Shown piece after piece: positions 33,856 through 41,541 of a stretch of 64,000 bases of DNA. Positions within the stretch are counted from its first letter, which is position 1. Each line of letters opens with the position of its first letter. Made by a program: the position numbers and the translations under genes. Source of the stretch: Candidatus Pantoea varia (GTDB lineage: Bacteria > Pseudomonadota > Gammaproteobacteria > Enterobacterales > Enterobacteriaceae); NCBI RefSeq assembly GCF_900115075.1, contig NZ_FOVG01000001.1, positions 186,001 to 250,000 of the forward strand, written 5' to 3'. The notes under the pieces were generated by a model. It ran no database searches and was not told the DNA's origin. It saw only the letters and a list, made by a program, of their open reading frames with translations.

Positions 33856-33856
33856 A

Positions 33857-34075
33857 ATGGATGAACATCAGCTGGTGGCGATAGCCAATACGCCTATGCC
33901 GTTTGGCAAATATAAAGGGCGGATGCTGATCGATCTGCCTGAGCCTTATCTGCTGTGGTTTGCCCGCAGCGGCGACTTCCCGTCTGGTCTGTTGGGGGAT
34001 TTGATGCAGCTGACCCTGACCATAAAAATAGAGGGTCTGGAGGGATTAGTTAAACCGCTCCAGACCCGCAAGTAA
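33857..34075 (+). CDS. ypeB: YpeB-like small protein (DUF3820)
   Basis: A 72-residue protein starting at the ATG at 33857, one base after the ligA stop. TPMPFGKYKGRMLIDLPEPYLLWFARSGDFPSGLLGDLMQ is the DUF3820 signature found in E. coli YpeB (72 residues). Function not established. Almost certainly co-transcribed with ligA. Confidence 0.9.
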   Translation: MDEHQLVAIANTPMPFGKYKGRMLIDLPEPYLLWFARSGDFPSGLLGDLMQLTLTIKIEGLEGLVKPLQTRK

Positions 34076-34078
34076 AAA

Positions 34079-34096
34079 TGCCCGCGCAGGCGGGCA
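34079..34096 (-). terminator. Terminator between ypeB and yfeH
   Basis: TGCCCGC and GCGGGCA with a 4-nt loop. On the minus strand it is followed by five T residues, so it chiefly serves yfeH; it may also slow plus-strand transcription. Confidence 0.78.
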
Positions 34097-34102
34097 ACTC
34101 AT

Positions 34103-35113
34103 TTACTTCTGTGACTCCATCACTGAATCTTTAACCTTCAGAGTCTGCTGCTTCTCATTGGTTTTCTTGTAACGACCGGCAATAAACGAGCAGACCATCA
34201 ACTGAACCTGATGGAAAATCATCAGCGGCAGTACAATGATCCCCACGGTACTGGCCGGGAACAGAATGTTTGCCATCGGCACCCCATTTGCCAGACTCTT
34301 CTTCGAGCCACAAAACAGCACCACAATCTCATCGGCGCGTTTAAAGCGGAACAGGCGCGAGGCCAGCAGGTTGATAATCAGCACGGCGGTCAGCAGGATT
34401 ATAGAACCCGCCACAATCCACAGCAGCGTAATCAGGCCAACGCGATGCCAGATGCCGTTCACCACGGCTTCACTGAAGGCGGAATAGACCACCAGCAGAA
34501 TCGAGGTCTGGTCAGTTTTGCCAATCAGGCTGCGATGTTTCTCAATCCAGCCACCGATCCAGCGACGTGACAGGTGACCCAGAATGAAAGGCACCATCAG
34601 TTGCAGCATAATCTTACCAATCTGCTCCAGACCATCACTCGGCGCACTGCTGTGAATATCCATCACCAGGTTCACCAGCAACGGCGAAATAAACACACCC
34701 AGCAAGCTCGACGCCGAAGCACTGCACACCGCTGCTGCGACGTTACCGCCCGCCATTGAGGTAAACGCGATGGCGGACTGCACGGTAGCAGGCAGGATAC
34801 AGAGGTAGATAAAGCCGGTATAAATTTCCGGGCTGACATCGACCGGGTGCCACCAGACCAGCAGCAGACCCAGCGCCGGAAACAGCACAAAGGTGCTGAA
34901 CATAATCCACAGATGCAGTTGCCAGTGACTGCTGCCTGCGATGATCTTTTCACGCGAGAGTTTGGCACCGTGCATAAAGAACAACAGCGCTATCGCTGCT
35001 GTCGCGAGGTAACTGAAGATATCGACGTAGATCCCTTTCGCTGGAAGGAAGGAGGCCAGCAGCACGGTGATGATAAGTTTAACCATCATCGGATCGAGTT
35101 TTAAAAAGCCCAT
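34103..35113 (-). CDS. yfeH: YfeH-like bile acid:sodium symporter family protein
   Basis: A 336-residue membrane protein with about ten hydrophobic helices (SBF_like family). FFMHGAKLSREKIIAGSSHWQLHLWIMFSTFVLFPALG, CILPATVQSAIAFTSMAGGNVAAAVCSASASSLLGVFISPLL and FCGSKKSLANGVPMANILFP are typical of YfeH. The substrate is unknown despite the family name. It is divergent from a LysR regulator, as is yfeH/yfeR in E. coli. Confidence 0.9.
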   Translation of the reverse strand: MGFLKLDPMMVKLIITVLLASFLPAKGIYVDIFSYLATAAIALLFFMHGAKLSREKIIAGSSHWQLHLWIMFSTFVLFPALGLLLVWWHPVDVSPEIYTGFIYLCILPATVQSAIAFTSMAGGNVAAAVCSASASSLLGVFISPLLVNLVMDIHSSAPSDGLEQIGKIMLQLMVPFILGHLSRRWIGGWIEKHRSLIGKTDQTSILLVVYSAFSEAVVNGIWHRVGLITLLWIVAGSIILLTAVLIINLLASRLFRFKRADEIVVLFCGSKKSLANGVPMANILFPASTVGIIVLPLMIFHQVQLMVCSFIAGRYKKTNEKQQTLKVKDSVMESQK

Positions 35114-35208
35114 TGTTAAAATCCGGTAAATTTTTCAATAGCGCGATTGTGCGACAAGTAGTTTTAGAAATAAAATTGATTTATTGAATTAATCTATGAG
35201 CGCAATCG

Positions 35209-36129
35209 ATGAATTACACTCTGCGTCAACTCCGTACCTTCATTGCAGTGGCCCACTATGGTGGTTTCAGTCAGGCGGGGCAGGCGATAGGGTTGAGTCA
35301 GTCCGCGGTCAGCCACAGTATTAAAGAGCTGGAGGCGGAAACCGGCGTGCGGTTGCTGGATCGCACCACGCGTGAGGTGATGCTGACCGAGGCAGGCAAA
35401 CAGCTGGCGTCACGCATGGAGCGCCTGCTGGAGGAGATTCATACCACGTTGCTGGATATCCGCAGTTTCGGCGAGCAGCGAAGTGGCACCGTCAGAGTCG
35501 CCGCCAGCCAGACCATTTCCGCGCATCTGATGCCGCAATGCCTGGCCGCCAGTCAGCACCATTACCCCGATATCAAAGTGATACTGCACGATCGCGCCCA
35601 GCAGTGGGTGCTGCAAAGCGTGCGTAACGCCGAGGTCGACTTCGGGATAGTGATTGGGCCGCTCAGCGACAGCGATTTCGACAGTATCGCGATTCTGGAT
35701 GAGCCTTTCCTGCTGTTATGCCGCGATGATGATCCACTGGCAAAGGTGGAAAGGGCAGAATGGTCGATGCTGGATGGTCGCACCATGGTATTGCAGGATT
35801 ACGCGTCCGGCAGTCGGGTACTGATTGATGCGGCAATGCAGCAGCAGAATATCAGGGCTGAAGTGGTGCAGGAGATTGGTCATCCGGCCACGCTGTTTCC
35901 GATGGTACAGGTCGGGATTGGCATCAGTATTTTACCCGCGCTGGCCTTACCGCTACCGGCGGACCGCGCCCTCACGGTGCGGCGTCTCTATCCGGAAATC
36001 AATCGCAGCCTGACACTCATCAAACGCAAAAACCGCTCGCTGACACCTGCTGCCGAAGCCATCTGGCAGGAGGTGCGCCAGCAGGCAACGCTGCTGGCGC
36101 AACAACGCGAAGACAGGCCCGCGTTTTAG
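35209..36129 (+). CDS. yfeR: YfeR-like LysR-family regulator
   Basis: A 306-residue LysR-type regulator. The N-terminal winged helix reads [66 protein letters not shown] in outline; a periplasmic-binding-like effector domain follows from about residue 90. It faces yfeH across a 95-bp AT-rich intergenic region, which is the likely control site. E. coli YfeR is linked to osmolarity response. Its stop overlaps the convergent FlxA-like gene by 4 bp. Confidence 0.9.
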   Translation: MNYTLRQLRTFIAVAHYGGFSQAGQAIGLSQSAVSHSIKELEAETGVRLLDRTTREVMLTEAGKQLASRMERLLEEIHTTLLDIRSFGEQRSGTVRVAASQTISAHLMPQCLAASQHHYPDIKVILHDRAQQWVLQSVRNAEVDFGIVIGPLSDSDFDSIAILDEPFLLLCRDDDPLAKVERAEWSMLDGRTMVLQDYASGSRVLIDAAMQQQNIRAEVVQEIGHPATLFPMVQVGIGISILPALALPLPADRALTVRRLYPEINRSLTLIKRKNRSLTPAAEAIWQEVRQQATLLAQQREDRPAF

Positions 36130-36470
36130 ATATAGACGTCAACTTTGTGGGTGTCGGTAGGACGGTTAATGCCGTCCGCTTTGTTCTCACTGACAGGCGT
36201 GCTGTCAGTTTTTGGCTGATCCTGCTCGGCCTGTTTCTGTTCCAGCTGAGCAATCTGCGCCTGTAGCATGGTGAGCTGTGACTGATACATCTGCTGCATT
36301 TCAGCTTTCTGTTCGTCAGTCAGTTCTTTGTTGTCGGCCAGTTCTTTTACTTGCGTTAAGACATTCTGAATCTGTTTATTCAGCGCTGCGACCTGCGAGG
36401 CAACACTTCCACCGCCGCTATCACCGCTACTGACCGCACTGCTTAAAATTCCGGAAATTGAAGACATCAT
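36126..36470 (-). CDS. FlxA-like small coiled-coil protein
   Basis: A 114-residue protein starting at the ATG at 36470 behind AGGGAGAA; a 12-residue upstream extension lacks a ribosome site. It has a Ser/Gly-rich head ([22 protein letters not shown]) and then an uninterrupted amphipathic coiled coil ([57 protein letters not shown]) with a polar tail. The K-I-Q-x-L...[11 protein letters not shown] pattern matches the FlxA-like family. There is no signal peptide. The function of FlxA proteins is unknown. Confidence 0.75.
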   Translation of the reverse strand: MMSSISGILSSAVSSGDSGGGSVASQVAALNKQIQNVLTQVKELADNKELTDEQKAEMQQMYQSQLTMLQAQIAQLEQKQAEQDQPKTDSTPVSENKADGINRPTDTHKVDVYI

Positions 36471-36560
36471 TTTCTCCCTGTAAGTCGTCACATACGTTAT
36501 CGGCACGCTGCGAAACGACTTGAGAGCGGAAATGGTTAAGGTTGCGAAAAGACGGAGAGG

Positions 36561-36737
36561 TTACATCTGCGCAGCAGAAACGAAAAAAGCGCCATAAAGG
36601 CGCTTTGTTCTGAATTGGTGGGTCGTGCAGGATAGCCTCGGCCCGTCGTGGGCCTCGCCCTGCGGGTGAAGCTGTCGCATCAGCCAGAATCGCTCCTGGC
36701 GATTCAGTCGAACCTGCAGCAGGTTCTCATCCTGCAC
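36561..36737 (-). CDS. Possible 58-codon ORF in repeat unit 1
   Basis: A GTG-to-TAA frame of 58 codons, rich in Arg, Gln and His, that ends just outside the repeat boundary. The same frame is open in all three units. No ribosome site precedes the GTG; an internal ATG would give about 39 residues. Coding status is doubtful. Confidence 0.2.
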   Translation of the reverse strand: MQDENLLQVRLNRQERFWLMRQLHPQGEAHDGPRLSCTTHQFRTKRLYGAFFVSAAQM

Positions 36738-36739
36738 GG

Positions 36740-36916
36740 TTAAGTTCGTGCAGCAGAAACGAAAAAAGCGCCTAAAAGGCGCTTTGTTCTGAATTGGTGG
36801 GTCGTGCAGGATAGCCTCGGCCCGTCGTGGGCCTCGCCCTGCGGGTGATGCTGTCGCATCAGCCTGAATCGCTCCTTGCGATTCAGTCGAACCTGCAGCA
36901 GGTTCTCATCCTGCAC
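36740..36916 (-). CDS. Possible 58-codon ORF in repeat unit 2
   Basis: Same frame as in the adjacent units, separated from them by 2 bp (TAA CC GTG). Differences between units are substitutions only, such as Gln to Lys in the hairpin loop, so the frame is kept, but exact repetition alone would also keep it. Confidence 0.2.
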   Translation of the reverse strand: MQDENLLQVRLNRKERFRLMRQHHPQGEAHDGPRLSCTTHQFRTKRLLGAFFVSAART

Positions 36917-36918
36917 GG

Positions 36919-37095
36919 TTAAGTTTGTGCAGCAGAAACGAAAAAAGCGCCATAAAGGCGCTTCATTCTGAATTGGTGGGTCGTGCAGGATAGCCTCGGC
37001 CCGTCGTGGGCCTCGCCCTGCGGGTGATGCTGTCGCATCAGCCTGAATCGCTCCTGGCGATTCAGTCGAACCTGCAGCAGGTTCTCATCCTGCAC
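36919..37095 (-). CDS. Possible 58-codon ORF in repeat unit 3
   Basis: The copy nearest the tRNA-Lys gene, with the same GTG start and TAA end. If translated, the product would be small and basic, comparable to the Tpr product proposed for the E. coli tyrT repeats. Confidence 0.2.
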   Translation of the reverse strand: MQDENLLQVRLNRQERFRLMRQHHPQGEAHDGPRLSCTTHQFRMKRLYGAFFVSAAQT

Positions 37096-37119
37096 GGTTA
37101 AGTTCGTGCAGCAGAAACG

Positions 37120-37143
37120 AAAAAAGCGCCTAAAAGGCGCTTT
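37120..37143 (-). terminator. Intrinsic terminator of the tRNA-Val/Lys operon
   Basis: On the minus strand GCGCC, a 5-nt loop and GGCGC are followed by six T residues, 10 nt after the tRNA-Lys CCA end. The same element recurs in each downstream repeat unit. Confidence 0.9.
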
Positions 37144-37152
37144 GTTCTGAAT

Positions 37153-37228
37153 TGGTGGGTCGTGCAGGATTCGAACCTGCGACCAATTGATTAAAAGTCA
37201 ACTGCTCTACCAACTGAGCTAACGACCC
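37153..37228 (-). tRNA. lysV: tRNA-Lys (anticodon TTT)
   Basis: A 76-nt cloverleaf with GGGTCGT acceptor stem, anticodon loop CTTTTAA, T-loop TTCGAAT and encoded CCA. Last tRNA of the Val-Val-Val-Lys operon, corresponding to valUXY-lysV of E. coli beside gltX. Confidence 0.97.
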
Positions 37229-37232
37229 GAAG

Positions 37233-37308
37233 TGGTGGGTGATGACGGGTTCGAACCGCCGACCCCCTCCTTGTAAGGGAGATGCTCTACCAACTGAGCT
37301 AATCACCC
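37233..37308 (-). tRNA. valY: tRNA-Val (anticodon TAC), copy 3
   Basis: A 76-nt cloverleaf, GGGTGAT acceptor stem, anticodon TAC within CCTTACAA, CCA encoded. It is 4 bp from tRNA-Lys. The three Val copies are identical as read. Confidence 0.96.
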
Positions 37309-37344
37309 ACTTCGTACTTCAGTACTACTTTAACAGGCTGGATA

Positions 37345-37420
37345 TGGTGGGTGATGACGGGTTCGAACCGCCGACCCCCTCCTTGTAAGGGAGATGCTCT
37401 ACCAACTGAGCTAATCACCC
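37345..37420 (-). tRNA. valX: tRNA-Val (anticodon TAC), copy 2
   Basis: A 76-nt cloverleaf identical to the other two Val copies, with a 36-bp spacer to copy 3. Confidence 0.96.
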
Positions 37421-37461
37421 ATATCTTCATACCTGTTCACTGCGGGCAACACTCTTAAGAG

Positions 37462-37537
37462 TGGTGGGTGATGACGGGTTCGAACCGCCGACCCCCTCCT
37501 TGTAAGGGAGATGCTCTACCAACTGAGCTAATCACCC
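37462..37537 (-). tRNA. valU: tRNA-Val (anticodon TAC), copy 1
   Basis: A 76-nt cloverleaf with CCA encoded; first gene of the operon, directly behind a strong promoter. Confidence 0.96.
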
Positions 37538-37554
37538 CCGCTGTGTGGAGTCGC

Positions 37555-37582
37555 ATTATAGGGATAGTTGATTTTGAGTCAA
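37555..37582 (-). promoter_or_regulatory. Sigma-70 promoter of the tRNA-Val/Lys operon
   Basis: On the minus strand TTGACT (-35), 16 bp and TATAAT (-10), followed by a GCGACTCC-type GC-rich discriminator, which suggests stringent control as for other stable RNA promoters. Confidence 0.85.
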
Positions 37583-37809
37583 CGCTTTTTAAAACATAAA
37601 TGTGCGTTCGGTTTATTTTTAAACACCCTGTCGCGCTTTTAGCCAATGTGCTGGTTTTACTGGCAGAAAAGCCGCTTTTCCCAGAGGCCAGGCGGCGGGC
37701 ATGCATTGAGGATTCACCGTCAGATGCTAGAATGTGCCCACTGTTTTTTCGCGTCTAACCTGTTTTTTGTCATCCAGACAGAGAACCCGCGCATCTAAGG
37801 CAATACTCA

Positions 37810-39225
37810 ATGAAAATCAAAACACGCTTCGCGCCCAGCCCGACCGGCTATCTGCATGTCGGTGGCGCCCGTACCGCACTTTACTCCTGGCTCTTTGCCC
37901 GTCACAACCAGGGCGAGTTCGTGCTGCGCATTGAAGATACCGATCTGGAGCGCTCCACGCCGGAAGCTATCGAAGCCATCATGGATGGCATGAACTGGCT
38001 CAGCCTCGACTGGAACGAAGGTCCTTACTACCAGACTAAACGTTTTGATCGCTACAACGCGGTCATTGATGAAATGCTGGAAGCGGGCACCGCCTATAAA
38101 TGCTACTGCTCTAAAGAGCGTCTGGAAACTCTGCGTGAAGAGCAGATGGCTAACAATGAAAAGCCGCGTTACGACGGCCGCTGCCGTGACAGCCATGAAC
38201 ATCATGCCGATGATGAGCCGTGCGTCGTGCGTTTCCGCAATCCGCAGGAAGGTTCGGTCATCTTTGACGACCAGATCCGTGGCCCGATTGAGTTCAGCAA
38301 CCAGGAACTGGATGATCTGATCATCCGCCGCACCGACGGTTCGCCAACCTACAACTTCTGCGTCGTCGTCGATGACTGGGATATGGGCATCACCCATGTT
38401 ATCCGCGGTGAAGACCACATCAACAACACGCCACGTCAGATCAACATCCTCAAAGCGATTGGCGCTGAGGTGCCGGTCTACGCCCACGTCTCAATGATCC
38501 TGGGCGATGATGGTAAAAAACTATCCAAGCGTCATGGCGCGGTAGGGGTGATGCAGTATCGTGATGATGGCTACCTGCCGGAAGCGCTGCTCAACTACCT
38601 GGTTCGTCTGGGCTGGTCACATGGCGATCAGGAAATTTTCAGCGTGGCTGAAATGGCTGAGCTGTTTACCCTGGATGCTGTCAGTAAGTCTGCCAGTGCG
38701 TTCAACACCGAGAAACTGCAGTGGCTGAACCATCACTATATCAATACGCTGCCGCCAGAATATGTGGCGACACATCTGCAGTGGCATATTGAAGAGCAGA
38801 GAATTGATACCCGCACCGGGCCGGAACTGGCGAAGCTGGTGGGTCTGCTGGGCGAACGCTGCAAAACGCTGAAAGAGATGGCTGCATCCTGCCGCTACTT
38901 CTATGAAGACTTTGCTGAGTTTGATGCGGATGCGGCAAAGAAACATCTTCGTCCGGTCGCGCGCCAGCCGCTGGAAGTGGTACGCGATAAGCTGGCCGCG
39001 ATCACTGAGTGGACCGCTGAAAACGTGCATCAGGCTATCCAGAGCACCGCAGATGAGCTGGAAGTCGGAATGGGCAAAGTGGGCATGCCGCTGCGTGTGG
39101 CCGTGACCGGTGCCGGTCAGTCACCGGGCCTGGATGTCACCGTGGAAGCGATTGGCCGCAGCCGCAGCGTGGCGCGTATTGAACAGGCCCTGGTCTTTAT
39201 CAGTGAGCGCGAAGCACAGGCTTAA
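37810..39225 (+). CDS. gltX: Glutamyl-tRNA synthetase
   Basis: A 471-residue class I synthetase, the length of E. coli GltX, that charges tRNA-Glu. The HIGH-type motif is [15 protein letters not shown], the KMSKS-type motif is [15 protein letters not shown] zinc-binding Cys cluster (YKCYCSK...[13 protein letters not shown]) and the C-terminal anticodon-binding cage complete it. The start at 37810 gives [15 protein letters not shown]. It is divergent from the tRNA-Val/Lys operon. Confidence 0.97.
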   Translation: MKIKTRFAPSPTGYLHVGGARTALYSWLFARHNQGEFVLRIEDTDLERSTPEAIEAIMDGMNWLSLDWNEGPYYQTKRFDRYNAVIDEMLEAGTAYKCYCSKERLETLREEQMANNEKPRYDGRCRDSHEHHADDEPCVVRFRNPQEGSVIFDDQIRGPIEFSNQELDDLIIRRTDGSPTYNFCVVVDDWDMGITHVIRGEDHINNTPRQINILKAIGAEVPVYAHVSMILGDDGKKLSKRHGAVGVMQYRDDGYLPEALLNYLVRLGWSHGDQEIFSVAEMAELFTLDAVSKSASAFNTEKLQWLNHHYINTLPPEYVATHLQWHIEEQRIDTRTGPELAKLVGLLGERCKTLKEMAASCRYFYEDFAEFDADAAKKHLRPVARQPLEVVRDKLAAITEWTAENVHQAIQSTADELEVGMGKVGMPLRVAVTGAGQSPGLDVTVEAIGRSRSVARIEQALVFISEREAQA

Positions 39226-39234
39226 TAAACACAG

Positions 39235-39262
39235 CCGGAAGCGTCATGCTTCCGGTTTCTTT
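39235..39262 (+). terminator. Intrinsic terminator of gltX
   Basis: CCGGAAGC and GCTTCCGG with a 5-nt loop followed by TTTCTTT; it sits between convergent gltX and yfeC. Confidence 0.88.
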
Positions 39263-39614
39263 ACTCTTCACCGATTCCCAGCCGCTCCAGCACGCCTTTA
39301 ATCCCTTCGCGTAAGATTAATGCGGTGAACTGATCCTGTTCATCCTGACTCATTTGCTGGATGGAACTTATCAATAACGCAGGTAACGAATTCGCCACTG
39401 TGCCATAGGTTGCTGAGGGTTCGTTGAGATTGCGGGTCGACTGAATAAAGCTTTTTACGCGCTCATCAATATGAATCAGACGCGCCTTTCCGCCCTGTAC
39501 ACCGGGCTTTGGCGTGGTGGTCCAGTTCTCCCGCTTGATCCATTTATTCACCGTTTGCCGACTGTAACCCGTTTCTGCAGCCAGTTCTTCGGGGGTAAGC
39601 CATTCCTTTTTCAC
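39261..39614 (-). CDS. yfeC: YfeC-like DNA-binding protein
   Basis: A 117-residue protein (114 in E. coli YfeC). The N-terminal helix-turn-helix reads MKKEWLTPEELAAETGYSRQTVNKWIKRENW, then TPKPGVQGGKARLIHIDERVKSFIQSTR, and a helical C-terminus (QQMSQDEQDQFTALILREGIKGVLERLGI). The opening resembles the Mu-type/YfeC putative DNA-binding domain. The target is unknown. It is convergent with gltX, as in E. coli. Confidence 0.88.
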   Translation of the reverse strand: MKKEWLTPEELAAETGYSRQTVNKWIKRENWTTTPKPGVQGGKARLIHIDERVKSFIQSTRNLNEPSATYGTVANSLPALLISSIQQMSQDEQDQFTALILREGIKGVLERLGIGEE

Positions 39615-39725
39615 GATACTGTCCCTGTTAAATACATTAGCGGTACATATTACAGCAAAAAGTAACGGTGAAAAGTAACTGAGGCTGAAATTGCCCTTTG
39701 TCTGATGACAAAAGGCAACACAGGA

Positions 39726-40514
39726 TTACTGCGGATTGCTGACGGGTTCAGCGGCAGGACGGTAGGCCAGGAAATAAGCCAGGCCAACGAAGACGGCACC
39801 GCCGACGGCATTACCTAAGAAGACGGCAACGAAGTTAGGGAAGTATTCTGCCCAGCTCATCTGACCGGCAAAAATGGCGGCCGGAATAATAAACATGTTG
39901 GCGACGACGTGCTGGAAGCCGATAGCAACGAACGCCATCACCGGGAACCACATGCCGAAGATCTTACCGACCATATCTTTACTGGCAAAGGCCAGCCACA
40001 CCGCCAGACAAACCAGCCAGTTACAGCCAACGCCTGAAATAAAGGCGTGCAGGAAATCGGCGTGGACTTTTGCAGAGGCGATAGCCACGGTCTTCTTCAG
40101 GTAATCGCCTTCGGTCATACCTAGCATGTGGCCAAAGAACCACGCAACAGCCACGCTGCCGATGAAGTTCGCCAGGGTTACCCAGAACCAGTTACGCGCT
40201 ACGCTCATAAAGCTGATGCGACGGGCGAACCAGGCCACCGGTAAGGTCATCATATTGCCGGTCAGCAGCTCGCCACCCGCCAGCACGGTCATAATGATAC
40301 CCACCGGGAAGACCGCAGCACCTAACAGGCCACTGAATGAGCCCCATTCAGCGGGCAGGGAGTTAATAACATGAAGATCCAGCAGGAAGCCGGTCGCAAT
40401 AAATGCGCCCGCCATAAAGCCGAGAATCAAGAGGATGCTGACAGGCGAACGGCTTTTAGCCACGCCTGACTGGATCGCCAGTTGTGCGATTTCTTTAGGT
40501 GTATGCAGCGACAT
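39726..40514 (-). CDS. Formate/nitrite transporter (FNT) family channel
   Basis: A 262-residue inner-membrane channel with six TM segments. Family motifs are visible: MAGAFIATGFLL in TM1, LAGGELLTGNMMTLPVAWFARRIS in TM2, NWFWVTLANFIGSVAVAWFF in TM3, GVGCNWLVCLAVWLAFASKDMVGKIFGMWFPVMAFVAIGFQHVVANMF in TM4-5 (with the central His in GFQHVVANM) and GNAVGGAVFVGLAYFLAY in TM6. It is not obviously FocA or NirC; it looks closer to the YwcJ/YrhG-like branch. It may carry nitrite, formate or another small monovalent anion. At this position E. coli has yfeD. Confidence 0.85.
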   Translation of the reverse strand: MSLHTPKEIAQLAIQSGVAKSRSPVSILLILGFMAGAFIATGFLLDLHVINSLPAEWGSFSGLLGAAVFPVGIIMTVLAGGELLTGNMMTLPVAWFARRISFMSVARNWFWVTLANFIGSVAVAWFFGHMLGMTEGDYLKKTVAIASAKVHADFLHAFISGVGCNWLVCLAVWLAFASKDMVGKIFGMWFPVMAFVAIGFQHVVANMFIIPAAIFAGQMSWAEYFPNFVAVFLGNAVGGAVFVGLAYFLAYRPAAEPVSNPQ

Positions 40515-40811
40515 AGTATCTCAATAGTTTTTTTATGATTAATGGGGACGATTACGCCTGGTGGACGCGCGGCGCGCGGGAAGAGGGTTCCGGCGGCCAC
40601 TAAATTAGCGGGCTAAGTTTTGCATGCGAAAAAGACGAAGACAAGAAAATTCCTATAACATATTTAACCGTGAATTAACCTGATGGTAGCCTGAATAACA
40701 GTTAAAAAACGGTCCTGCCTGACCAGACACGATTTTCACCTGCAGCATGCTGCTGAAACTTCGCAGGTTGCCGCCTTTTTCAGCGATCAAACAGAGAATG
40801 TCATTTTGCCG
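40515..40811. other. Intergenic region between the FNT gene and the tRNA-Ala promoter
   Basis: About 300 bp hold the upstream side of the FNT gene (minus strand). I see no credible gene or RNA. Confidence 0.5.
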
Positions 40812-40840
40812 TTGACACCCTGGAGGGGGTTTCATATTAT
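40812..40840 (+). promoter_or_regulatory. Sigma-70 promoter of the tRNA-Ala pair
   Basis: Perfect TTGACA (-35) and TATTAT (-10) with 17 bp between, followed by a GC-rich discriminator (GCCGTCCGTCG), typical of stringently controlled stable RNA genes. Confidence 0.88.
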
Positions 40841-40875
40841 GCCGTCCGTCGCTTAACGCGACAGTTTTTCGGTTC

Positions 40876-40951
40876 GGGGCTATAGCTCAGCTGGGAGAGC
40901 GCCTGCATGGCATGCAGGAGGTCAGCGGTTCGATCCCGCTTAGCTCCACCA
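40876..40951 (+). tRNA. alaX: tRNA-Ala (anticodon GGC), copy 1
   Basis: A 76-nt cloverleaf: GGGGCTA acceptor stem with TAGCTCC, so the G3:U70 alanine identity pair is present; anticodon GGC in loop ATGGCAT; CCA encoded. Confidence 0.97.
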
Positions 40952-40995
40952 AACTTCTTCCCAAAAGTTTGGCACTGAAAAACGATTCCAGATGT

Positions 40996-41071
<76 letters not shown>

Positions 41072-41149
41072 ATCATCTTTTTCTCTTCAAAATCAAGCAT
41101 TTATAAGATTCTGAACGAGTGCCTTTACTCCGAAACTGCCACAGTGTTG

Positions 41150-41401
41150 TTAGTGGCGATTTGTGAGAGTAACATCCCTGTGGCCTGTAGTTAAGTAGCT
41201 CGAACAGGTATCGGTTCCTAACTCGAAAGCTAATGACGCGCCACCGTCTTTAAGCACCTCTCTCAAAACTTTCATTCGTTCCACACTTAGCGCGGTGTTC
41301 CGTAATGCCATGTCGTGAGACAGCACAGGGAATAAACAGGCGATAGATGGGAATCCTAACCAGATCGGGAAAGCATCTGGCTCTGCCACGGTTTCAGCCA
41401 C
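41150..41401 (-). pseudogene. Possible remnant of a small secreted protein gene
   Basis: An 83-codon frame from a GTG at 41401 with no ribosome site. In the same frame upstream lies a signal-peptide-like segment (VIYVLLSLILLSGSRYSPVA) without any standard start codon before the preceding stop. This suggests a damaged lipoprotein or secreted protein gene; I do not recognise the remainder (HDMALRNTALSVERMKVLREVLKDG). Confidence 0.3.
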
Positions 41402-41541
41402 CGGACTATAACGGCTACCTGATAAGAGAATGAGTGAAAGCAGAACATAGATGACGCCTACGGCGCTGATCGGTTAATACCCCATCACGGCGCTAATGAT
41501 ACCTATGCGCCAAAAACAGGCTAGACAAAATCTACCCATAC

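Larger units (their letters stand above)
36571..37152 (-). repeat. Three 179-bp tandem repeats plus a partial fourth downstream of tRNA-Lys
   Basis: Units begin at 36571, 36750 and 36929 with an exact period of 179 bp; a fourth copy starts at 37108 and runs straight into the functional tRNA-Lys gene. Each unit contains an intrinsic terminator hairpin (GCGCC with GGCGC and six A/T), the last 18 nt of the tRNA-Lys gene including CCA, several hairpins, and a 10-nt piece (TCGAACCTGC) shared with the tRNA T-arm. The copies differ by only a few substitutions and no indels. The design closely parallels the tyrT (rtT/tpr) repeats of E. coli, which carry 19 bp of tRNA-Tyr in 178-bp units. Confidence 0.92.

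Noticed and set aside
36571..37152. CRISPR array
   Set aside because: The period is 179 bp with near-identical whole units and no unique spacers; the repeats are tRNA-derived.
37455..37706. An 83-codon minus-strand frame
   Set aside because: It runs through the first tRNA-Val and its promoter and is not a protein gene.
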